From an uncultured Burkholderiaceae bacterium (GTDB lineage: Bacteria > Pseudomonadota > Gammaproteobacteria > Burkholderiales > Burkholderiaceae_C), in assembly GCA_938022295.1 (NCBI GenBank), contig CALIDR010000341.1, positions 1-6,269 of the forward strand: DNA of 6,269 nucleotides. The letters run 5' to 3'. Shown here piece by piece: positions 1 through 5,662 of the stretch. How positions within the stretch are numbered: the first letter of the stretch is position 1; every line of letters starts with the position of its first letter. The notes beneath the pieces were generated by a model, which was not told the origin of the DNA, ran no database searches, and was given only the letters and a program-made list of their open reading frames with translations. The position numbers and the translations under genes were made by a program.

Positions 1-76
1 CCCCCGAAGCGCCTTCGGCGCCTCCCCCCCGTGGGGGGCGCCGCCAGTGGGCCGGCAAAGCCGGACCCACGGCGGC
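1..76. repeat. Palindrome-rich intergenic repeat-like element
   Basis: This non-coding stretch is built from nested inverted repeats. A first small hairpin pairs CGAAG (5-9) with CTTCG (13-17). A second pairs GGCGCC (17-22) plus a C-run with a G-run plus GGCGCC (37-42) around the GT at 31-32. The third and longest pairs 40-56 with 60-76: GCCGCC/GGCGGC, GTGGG/CCCAC and CCGGC/GCCGG, closed by an AAA loop at 57-59, with single unpaired A residues at 46 and 65. The hairpins overlap and are mutually exclusive in part. The style resembles the dispersed palindromic intergenic elements of high-GC Burkholderiales, but only one copy is in the window, so dispersal is inferred. No T-run follows any stem, so it is not a standard intrinsic terminator. 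The left boundary may lie outside the window. Confidence 0.6.
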
Positions 77-124
77 CGCTGGAAGGGTCGCGGGCTGCGC
101 CCGGCTCTCCGGTTGCCTGGCGCG

Positions 125-538
125 ATGACGGCACCGGGCGCATCGACGACCCGGCCTCTGAGCTTTCTCGCTTTCGATTTCGGCACCCGGCGCGTGGGCG
201 TCGCGGTGGGCAACACGCTGCTCGCGCGGGGCCAGCCGTTGACGAAGATCGCGGCCGAGGGCGAGGCGCGGTTCGACGCGATCGGACGGCTGATCGCCGA
301 GTGGCGGCCCGACGCGCTCGTCGTCGGCGTGCCGTTCCACCCCGACGGCGCGGCGCACGACAATACGCGCCGCGCGCGCCGCTTCGCGCGCCAGCTGCAC
401 GGGCGCTTCGGGCTGCCGGTGCACGAAGTCGACGAGCGCTACACGACCACGCAGGCGCTCGCCGACGGCGCGCCGGACGTCGACGCCGCCGCGGCGGCGC
501 TGATCCTCGACCAGTACCTGCGGGAACACTCACGATGA
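125..538 (+). CDS. ruvX: YqgF/RuvX family RNase H-fold nuclease (putative pre-16S rRNA nuclease / Holliday junction resolvase)
   Basis: The protein has 137 residues, normal for RuvX/YqgF. The RNase H-like fold is shown by the first strand LAFDFGTRRVGVAVGN with acidic D18, the block VVGVPFHPDG at 66-75, the DERYTTTQA block with E104, and a C-terminal VDAAAAALILDQYL with D120. These supply the acidic residues expected at the metal site. Family members are annotated as Holliday junction resolvases; in E. coli the protein also matures the 5' end of 16S rRNA. The ATG at 125 leaves a short leader before the first strand, as in homologues. All three frames stay open upstream, so the open frame before 125 is not evidence for a longer protein. 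I see no good ribosome binding site. The stop overlaps the pyrR start as ATGA at 535-538. It is probably the first gene of the operon here, although in related bacteria yqgE often precedes it. Confidence 0.9.
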   Translation: MTAPGASTTRPLSFLAFDFGTRRVGVAVGNTLLARGQPLTKIAAEGEARFDAIGRLIAEWRPDALVVGVPFHPDGAAHDNTRRARRFARQLHGRFGLPVHEVDERYTTTQALADGAPDVDAAAAALILDQYLREHSR

Positions 539-1038
539 CGACCCTGACCCTCGACGCCGAAGCGCTGTACCGCGAGCTCCTGCACGGCGTGCGCCGGCTG
601 CTCAAGCCCGGCGGCGTGCTGGTGGGCGTGTGGTCCGGCGGCGCATGGCTCGCCGAACGGCTGCAGGCCGACCTCGGCCTGCCGGGTGCGCCCGGCGTGA
701 TCAGCAGCTCGCTGCACCGCGACGACTTCGGCCAGCGCGGCATGGCCGCCGGCACCGGCGCCACCAAGCTGCCGTTCCCGGTCGACGGCGCGCACATCGT
801 GCTCGTCGACGACGTGCTCTACACCGGGCGCACGATCCGCGCCGTGCTCAACGAGCTGTTCGACTTCGGCCGCCCGGCGAGCGTGCAGCTCGCGGTGCTC
901 GTCGACCGCGGCGGGCGCGAGCTGCCGATCGAGGCCGGCGTCGCGGCGGCCAAGGTCACGCTGCCGGCGTCGCAGAAGCTCTCGCTCGCCCGCGACCCTG
1001 CGGGCCTGTTCACGTTCGCCGTCGAAGCCAACACCTGA
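535..1038 (+). CDS. pyrR: PyrR-type uracil phosphoribosyltransferase / pyr regulator homologue
   Basis: The product has 167 residues, close to the usual PyrR length. The PRPP-binding loop of type I phosphoribosyltransferases is clear as VLVDDVLYTGRTIRA (89-103), followed by FGRPASVQLAVLVDRGGRELPI, which is characteristic of PyrR. The expected reaction is uracil + PRPP to UMP + PPi. In Bacillus, PyrR also binds pyr mRNA to control attenuation. Here the first loop reads VGVWSGGAWLA (30-40) where Bacillus has a TRG motif, so the arginine of that motif is a glycine; my recollection is that betaproteobacterial homologues share this. No PyrR-type RNA target or attenuator is visible around the gene, so a regulatory role is unproven. 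The ATG overlaps the ruvX stop (ATGA), and a GGGAA 8 bases upstream (522-526) can serve as ribosome binding site. Fourteen bases separate it from pyrB. Confidence 0.9.
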   Translation: MTTLTLDAEALYRELLHGVRRLLKPGGVLVGVWSGGAWLAERLQADLGLPGAPGVISSSLHRDDFGQRGMAAGTGATKLPFPVDGAHIVLVDDVLYTGRTIRAVLNELFDFGRPASVQLAVLVDRGGRELPIEAGVAAAKVTLPASQKLSLARDPAGLFTFAVEANT

Positions 1039-1039
1039 C

Positions 1040-1043
1040 GGAA
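1040..1043 (+). promoter_or_regulatory. Ribosome binding site of pyrB
   Basis: GGAA lies 9 bases before the ATG at 1053, in the 14-base pyrR-pyrB gap. It supports 1053 as the pyrB start even though the frame is open back to 630, which is only a shadow of pyrR. Confidence 0.6.
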
Positions 1044-1052
1044 CGCGCCTCG

Positions 1053-2015
1053 ATGCTGTCGCGCCGCAACCCGCAGCTCAACCGCCACGGCGAGCTCGTC
1101 CACCTGCTGTCGATCGAGGGCCTGCCGAAGGCGGTGCTCACGCAGATCCTCGACACCGCCGGCACGTTCCTCAGCGTCCACGAGCGCGAGGTCAAGAAGG
1201 TGCCGCTGCTGCGCGGCAAGAGCGTGTTCAACCTCTTCTTCGAGAACTCGACGCGCACGCGCACGACGTTCGAGATCGCGGCCAACCGGCTGTCGGCCGA
1301 CGTCGTCAACCTCGACATCGCGCGCAGCAGCACCGCCAAGGGCGAGAGCCTGCTCGACACGATCGCCAACCTGAGCGCGATGCACGCCGACCTGTTCGTC
1401 GTGCGCCACGCCGAAAGCGGCGCGCCGTACCTGATCGCCGAACACTGCGCGCCGCACGTGCACGTGATCAACGCCGGCGACGGCCGCCACGCTCACCCGA
1501 CGCAGGGGCTGCTCGACATGTACACGATCCGCCACTACAAGCGCGACTTCACGCGCCTGACGGTGGCCATCGTCGGCGACATCGTGCACTCGCGGGTGGC
1601 GCGCAGCGACATCCACGCGCTGACGACGCTGGGCGTGCCCGAGATCCGCGCGGTGGGCCCGAAGACGCTCGTGCCCGGCGACCTCGCCGCGATGGGCGTG
1701 CGCGTGTGCCACGACATGGCCGAGGGCATCCGCGACGCCGACGTGATCGTCATGCTGCGGCTGCAGAACGAGCGCATGAGCGGCGCGATGCTGCCCAGCG
1801 CCGGCGAGTTCTTCAAGCACTACGGCCTGACCGAGGACAAGCTCGCGCTCGCGCGGCCCGACTGCATCGTGATGCACCCGGGGCCGATCAACCGCGGCGT
1901 CGAGATCGCCTCGGCGGTGGCCGACGGCACGCACAGCGTGATCCTGCCGCAGGTCACGTTCGGCATCGCGGTGCGCATGGCGGTGATGTCGATCGTCGCG
2001 GGGAACGAGGCATGA
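1053..2015 (+). CDS. pyrB: Aspartate carbamoyltransferase catalytic subunit
   Basis: This cytoplasmic enzyme condenses carbamoyl phosphate with aspartate, the committed step of pyrimidine synthesis. The 320 residues carry all the main motifs: the carbamoyl-phosphate site FFENSTRTRTTFE with STRTR at 66-70, a mobile loop with K96, R118, HPTQ at 148-151, the substrate arginines R181 and R236 (in VHSR and MLRLQ), and HPGPINRGVEI from 275. It ends with PQVTFGIAVRMAVM, as intact family members do. HPGP, where E. coli has HPLP, matches the ATCases that assemble with a dihydroorotase-like subunit (Pseudomonas, Aquifex type). No pyrI regulatory chain is present. The stop overlaps the start of the dihydroorotase-like gene (ATGA, 2012-2015), consistent with co-translational production of two partner subunits. 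All catalytic residues I can recognise are present. Confidence 0.97.
   Translation: MLSRRNPQLNRHGELVHLLSIEGLPKAVLTQILDTAGTFLSVHEREVKKVPLLRGKSVFNLFFENSTRTRTTFEIAANRLSADVVNLDIARSSTAKGESLLDTIANLSAMHADLFVVRHAESGAPYLIAEHCAPHVHVINAGDGRHAHPTQGLLDMYTIRHYKRDFTRLTVAIVGDIVHSRVARSDIHALTTLGVPEIRAVGPKTLVPGDLAAMGVRVCHDMAEGIRDADVIVMLRLQNERMSGAMLPSAGEFFKHYGLTEDKLALARPDCIVMHPGPINRGVEIASAVADGTHSVILPQVTFGIAVRMAVMSIVAGNEA
2000..2005 (+). promoter_or_regulatory. Ribosome binding site of pyrC'
   Basis: GGGGAA sits inside the last pyrB codons, 6 bases before the ATG at 2012. Together with the ATGA overlap it fixes the start and suggests coupled translation with pyrB. Confidence 0.55.
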
Positions 2016-3355
2016 AGATCCTGATCCGCCAAGGCCGCGTCGTCGACCCGGCGTCGGGCCGCGACGAGGTGGCCGACGTCGCGATCGCCGCCGGCCGCAT
2101 CACCGCGATCGGCCGCGTGCCGGCGGACTTCGACCCCCAGCGCGTGATCGACGCCGCGGGCCTCGTCGTCGCCCCGGGCCTGGTCGACCTCGCCGCACGG
2201 CTGCGCGAGCCCGGCCACGAGCACGAGGGCATGCTCGAGAGCGAGCTCGCCGCGGCCGCCGCCGGCGGCGTGACGAGCCTCGTCTGCCCGCCCGACACCG
2301 ACCCGCCGCTCGACGAGCCCGGCCTCGTCGACATGCTCAAGTTCCGCGCCCGCAAGCTCAGCCGCTGCCGGCTGTTCCCGCTCGGCGCGCTGACGCGCGG
2401 CCTCGCCGGCGAGGCGCTGACCGAGATGGCCGAGCTCACCGAGTCGGGCTGCGTCGGCTTCTCGCAGGCCGACGCCGCGGTGCGCGACACCCAGGTGCTG
2501 CTGCGCGCGCTGCAGTACGCCTCGACGTTCGGCTACGCGGTGTGGCTGCGGCCGCAGGACCCCTGGCTCGGCAAGGGCGTGGCCGCCAGCGGCGCGGTGG
2601 CCACGCGGCTCGGCCTGGCGGGCGTGCCGGTGGCGGCCGAGACGATCGCGCTGCACACGATCTTCGAACTCGTGCGCGCCACGGGCTGCCGCGTCCACCT
2701 GTGCCGGCTGTCGAGCGCGGCGGGCGTCGCGCTGGTGCGCGCGGCCAAGGCCGAGGGGCTGCCGGTGACGGCCGACGTCAGCATCCACTCGCTGCACCTG
2801 ACCGACGTCGACATCGGCTTTTTCAACCCCGCGATGCGCCTCGTGCCGCCGCTGCGCGGCGGCGCCGACCGCGACGCGCTGCGCGCGGGCCTCGTCGACG
2901 GCACGATCGACGCGCTGGTGTCGGACCACACGCCGGTCGAGGGCGACCTGAAGACGCTGCCGTTCGGCGAAGCCGAACCGGGGGCCACCGCCGTCGAGCT
3001 GCTGCTCGGCCTGGCGCTGAAGTGGGGCGCCGACGCGGGGCTTTCGCTGCCGCAGACGCTCGCGCGCGTGACCAGCCACCCGGTGCGGGTGCTCGGCGAC
3101 GCGCTCGGCTCGCTGGCGTCGAGCGCCGGCCGGCTCGTCGAAGGCGGGGTGGCCGACGTGTGCGTGTTCGACCCCGCGGCGACGTGGGCGGTGACCCCGG
3201 CGGCCCTCGTCAGCCAGGGCAAGCACACGCCGTTCGCGTTCGAGTCCACCGGGATGGCGCTGCCCGGGCGCGTCGTGGCCACGCTCGTGGCCGGCACCGT
3301 CGCCCACCAGGCGGCCGACGTCGAGAAGGGCCGCGCGGCCGAAGCGGCCCGATGA
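2012..3355 (+). CDS. pyrX: Catalytically dead dihydroorotase homologue (PyrC'/PyrX), probable ATCase partner
   Basis: The 447 residues follow the class I dihydroorotase (amidohydrolase) plan: an N-terminal beta-sandwich strand, a barrel entry PGLVDL at 55-60, REPG at 65-68, VPPLRGG at 278-284, SDHTP at 304-308, and a C-terminal sandwich with GRLVEGGVADVCVFDP. The metal ligands are missing. The barrel HxH is A61 and R63; the histidine of the usual HCED block is R180 (RPQD); the histidine of CHVS is R232 (CRLS). Only the late aspartate D305 remains, and the usual DHAPH reads DHTPV. The protein should not hydrolyse dihydroorotate. In Pseudomonas, an equivalent inactive PyrC' encoded next to pyrB is needed to assemble active ATCase, and that is the likely role here. 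The reading frame is intact with normal codon use, so it is a maintained pseudoenzyme and not a pseudogene. It is often annotated simply as dihydroorotase. Confidence 0.9.
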   Translation: MKILIRQGRVVDPASGRDEVADVAIAAGRITAIGRVPADFDPQRVIDAAGLVVAPGLVDLAARLREPGHEHEGMLESELAAAAAGGVTSLVCPPDTDPPLDEPGLVDMLKFRARKLSRCRLFPLGALTRGLAGEALTEMAELTESGCVGFSQADAAVRDTQVLLRALQYASTFGYAVWLRPQDPWLGKGVAASGAVATRLGLAGVPVAAETIALHTIFELVRATGCRVHLCRLSSAAGVALVRAAKAEGLPVTADVSIHSLHLTDVDIGFFNPAMRLVPPLRGGADRDALRAGLVDGTIDALVSDHTPVEGDLKTLPFGEAEPGATAVELLLGLALKWGADAGLSLPQTLARVTSHPVRVLGDALGSLASSAGRLVEGGVADVCVFDPAATWAVTPAALVSQGKHTPFAFESTGMALPGRVVATLVAGTVAHQAADVEKGRAAEAAR

Positions 3356-4107
3356 CGGCGCTGCGCGGCGCGTGGCGCCTCGCGCGCGCCGTCGTGCACG
3401 GCCTGCACGGCGTCGCGATCGTGCTGTGGCGCTTCCCTGCGCTGCCCGCCGCGGCGCGGCACGCGCGCATCGCCTGGTGGGCGGCGAAGATGCTGCGCGT
3501 GCTCGGCGTGCGCCACGAGCTGCGCGGCACGTTCCGCCCCGGCGCCAAGCTGATCGTCGCCAACCACGTGTCGTGGCTCGACATCATGGCGATCCACGCC
3601 GCCTGCCCGCAGGCGCGCTTCGTCTCCAAGGCCGACGTGCGGCACTGGCCGCTGGTCAACCGCCTGGTCGACGCCGCCGGCACGCTGTACCTCGAGCGCG
3701 AGAAGCGCCGCGACGCGCTGCGCGTCGTGCACCACATGGCCGAGGCGCTGGCCGCCGGCCAGACGGTGGCCGTGTTCCCCGAGGGCACGACCGGCGACGG
3801 CCGCGCGCTGCTGCCGTTCCACGCCAACCTGCTGCAGGCGGCGATCGCCACCGCCACGCCGCTGCAGCCGGTCGTGATCCGCTACGCCGACGCCGGGCAC
3901 GCCGTGAGCCCGGCCGCCGAGTTCCTCGGCGACACGACGCTGGCGCGCAGCCTGTGGCGCCTCGCCTGCGGGCGGGGCCTCGTCGTGCACGTGACCGTGC
4001 TGCCGCCGCTCGGAAGCGCGCACGCCGACCGCCGCGCGCTGGCCGAACATGTGCGACAGTCGATCGCCGAGCGGCTCGCCGCCGACATCGCCGCCCACCC
4101 GACGTGA
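3352..4107 (+). CDS. plsC: 1-acyl-sn-glycerol-3-phosphate acyltransferase (PlsC family)
   Basis: The 251-residue product has the PlsC/LPLAT motifs in order: NHVSWLD at 71-77 (the NHxxxxD catalytic pair H72 and D77), GTLYLER at 110-116, FPEGT at 142-146, and a LQPVVIRY strand near 171-178. FHANL at 156-160 follows the FPEGT block as in other family members. It should transfer an acyl chain to the sn-2 position of lysophosphatidic acid, giving phosphatidic acid at the inner membrane. Residues from about 12 to 30 are hydrophobic (VVHGLHGVAIVLWRF) and could anchor it to the membrane. The ATG overlaps the preceding stop as ATGA, with no clear ribosome binding site, so translation is probably coupled. 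Acyl donor and exact lysolipid substrate cannot be read from the sequence; some members of this family acylate other lysophospholipids or ornithine lipids. Confidence 0.88.
   Translation: MTALRGAWRLARAVVHGLHGVAIVLWRFPALPAAARHARIAWWAAKMLRVLGVRHELRGTFRPGAKLIVANHVSWLDIMAIHAACPQARFVSKADVRHWPLVNRLVDAAGTLYLEREKRRDALRVVHHMAEALAAGQTVAVFPEGTTGDGRALLPFHANLLQAAIATATPLQPVVIRYADAGHAVSPAAEFLGDTTLARSLWRLACGRGLVVHVTVLPPLGSAHADRRALAEHVRQSIAERLAADIAAHPT
4104..4107 (+). promoter_or_regulatory. GTGA start/stop overlap setting the phosphorylase start
   Basis: The GTG at 4104-4106 shares three bases with the plsC TGA at 4105-4107. No ATG occurs in this frame until deep inside the conserved region, and no ribosome binding site is seen, so the start most likely depends on re-initiation after plsC. 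GTG at 4143 is the only close alternative; it would remove 13 residues, including LRLRR, which homologues appear to keep. Confidence 0.65.
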
Positions 4108-5648
4108 CGACGCCCCCTTCGTCGACCCTGCGCCTGCGCCGCGTGGGCATCGACACGTTCCGCGAGAACGTCGCCTACCTGCACCGCGACTGCCCAGTCG
4201 TGCGCGCCGCCGGCTTCCAGGCCCTGGCCAAGGTGCAGGTGCAGGCCGACGGCCGCACGATCCTCGCCGTGCTCAACGTCGTCGACGACGCGCGCATCGT
4301 CGACACCGTCGAGCTCGGCCTGAGCGAGGAGGCGTTCGCGCGCATCGGCGTCGCCGAGGGCCACGCGGCCACCGTCGCGCACGCCGAACCGCCGGGCTCG
4401 ATCGCCGCGCTGCACCGCAAGATCGCCGGCGAGCGGCTCGGGCGCGACGACCTGCGCGCGATCATCGCCGACATCGCGCAGGCGCGGTACTCGAAGGTCG
4501 AGCTCGCCGCCTTCGTCGTCGCGACGAACCAGTTCGAGCTCGACCGCGACGAGGTGCTGCACCTGACCGAGGCGATGATCGCCGCCGGCCGGCGGCTGGA
4601 CTGGCACCGCGAGGTCGGCGGCGGGCCCGTCGTCGACAAGCACTGCATCGGCGGCATCCCGGGCAACCGCACGTCGATGCTGGTGGTGCCGATCGTCGCC
4701 GCGCACGGCATGCTGTGCCCGAAGACGTCGTCGCGCGCGATCACGTCGCCCGCCGGCACCGCCGACACGATGGACGTGCTGGCCGAAGTCGCGCTGCCGT
4801 TCGAGCGGCTGGTGGCGATCGTGCGCGAGACGCGCGGCTGCCTGGCCTGGGGCGGCACCGCCGAGCTGAGCCCGGCCGACGACATCCTGATCTCGGTCGA
4901 GCGGCCGCTGGCGATCGACTCGCCGGGGCAGATGGTCGCCTCGATCCTGAGCAAGAAGATCGCCGCCGGCTCGACGCACCTCGTGCTCGACATCCCGGTC
5001 GGGCCGACGGCCAAGGTGCGCTCGATGCCCGAGGCGCAGCGGCTGAAGAGGCTGTTCGAGCACGTCGCCTCGCGGCTGAACCTGCACCTGGACGCCGTGA
5101 TCACCGACGGCCGGCAGCCGATCGGCCGCGGCGTCGGGCCGGTGCTCGAGGCGCGCGACGTGATGCAGGTGCTCGAGAACGCGCCCGACGCGCCGGCCGA
5201 CCTGCGGCAGAAGGCGCTGCGCCTGGCCGGCCGCGTGATCGAGTTCGACCCCGACGTGCGTGGCGGCGACGGCGAGCGCATCGCGCGCGACATCCTCGAG
5301 TCCGGCCGCGCGCTGGAGCGCATGAACGCGATCATCGACGCCCAGGGCCGGCGCAGCGAGCGCCCGCCGCCGGCGCCGCTGACGCACGAGGTCGTCGCCG
5401 GCGCCGACGGCGTCGTCGCCGCGATCGACAACCTGCGCATCGCGCGCATCGCCCGGCTGGCCGGCGCGCCGCAGGTGCCCGCCGCCGGCATCGACCTGCT
5501 GAAGAAGCTCGGCGACCGCGTCGCCCGCGGCGAGCCGCTGTACCGCGTGCACGCCCACTATCCGGCCGACCTCGGGTTCGCGCGCACGCTCGCGCAGGCC
5601 GACGGCGGCTACCGCATCGGCGACGGCGTCGCGCCCGCGCCGGCGTGA
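4104..5648 (+). CDS. Long-form thymidine/AMP phosphorylase family protein
   Basis: With a GTG start the product has 514 residues, longer than the roughly 440 of E. coli thymidine phosphorylase DeoA. An extra N-terminal domain of about 90 residues precedes the phosphorylase core, as in archaeal AMP phosphorylase and the bacterial proteins annotated as putative thymidine phosphorylase. The core shows LHRKIAGERL (104-113), the phosphate-site region VDKHCIGGIPGNRTS (177-191), the family signature KTSSRAITSPAGTADTMD (207-224), and a C-terminal lobe rich in Gly and Ala that ends with AGIDLLKKLGDRVARGEPLY, typical of this family. KTSSRAITSPAGTAD differs from the KMSGRGLGHTGGTLDK pattern of true thymidine phosphorylase and is like archaeal AMP phosphorylase, which converts NMP + Pi to base + ribose-1,5-bisphosphate. 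Nucleotide substrates are therefore more likely than thymidine, but unproven. It is joined to plsC by GTGA overlap and lies 14 bases before a PRPP-synthetase-like gene. Confidence 0.88.
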   Translation: MTTPPSSTLRLRRVGIDTFRENVAYLHRDCPVVRAAGFQALAKVQVQADGRTILAVLNVVDDARIVDTVELGLSEEAFARIGVAEGHAATVAHAEPPGSIAALHRKIAGERLGRDDLRAIIADIAQARYSKVELAAFVVATNQFELDRDEVLHLTEAMIAAGRRLDWHREVGGGPVVDKHCIGGIPGNRTSMLVVPIVAAHGMLCPKTSSRAITSPAGTADTMDVLAEVALPFERLVAIVRETRGCLAWGGTAELSPADDILISVERPLAIDSPGQMVASILSKKIAAGSTHLVLDIPVGPTAKVRSMPEAQRLKRLFEHVASRLNLHLDAVITDGRQPIGRGVGPVLEARDVMQVLENAPDAPADLRQKALRLAGRVIEFDPDVRGGDGERIARDILESGRALERMNAIIDAQGRRSERPPPAPLTHEVVAGADGVVAAIDNLRIARIARLAGAPQVPAAGIDLLKKLGDRVARGEPLYRVHAHYPADLGFARTLAQADGGYRIGDGVAPAPA

Positions 5649-5650
5649 AC

Positions 5651-5654
5651 GGAG
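5651..5654 (+). promoter_or_regulatory. Ribosome binding site of the PRPP-synthetase-like gene
   Basis: GGAG stands 8 bases before the ATG at 5663, within the 14-base gap after the phosphorylase. This is the cleanest Shine-Dalgarno sequence in the window and fixes the start of the last gene. Confidence 0.7.
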
Positions 5655-5662
5655 CGCACCCG

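Noticed and set aside
40..76. Hairpin as a Rho-independent terminator
   Set aside because: No T-run follows the stem; the next bases are GC-rich.
77..124. Promoter for the operon
   Set aside because: I could not find a convincing -35/-10 pair in this short GC-rich spacer. The promoter may be upstream of the window.
3..128. Frame open through the repeat, ending in TGA at 126-128 and overlapping the ruvX ATG, as if it were the end of an upstream yqgE
   Set aside because: The translation (beginning PEAPSAPPPRGG) does not resemble a YqgE C-terminus, all three frames are open here, and the DNA is palindromic. The ATGA match is probably chance.
31..534. Upstream open extension of the pyrR frame back to 31
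   Set aside because: It is a shadow of ruvX and the repeat element. The conserved PyrR start coincides with the ATGA overlap at 535.
2216..2224. His-Glu-His (residues 69-71 of the dihydroorotase-like protein) as a relocated HxH zinc motif
   Set aside because: It follows REPG, where many dihydroorotases have xEH as ordinary loop residues, and the other metal-ligand histidines are also gone.
819..5558. Very long open frames on the minus strand, some over 400 codons
   Set aside because: They lie opposite well-identified genes and give Arg/Ala/His/Gly-rich translations with no recognisable motifs. Very high third-position GC removes stop codons from the other frames.
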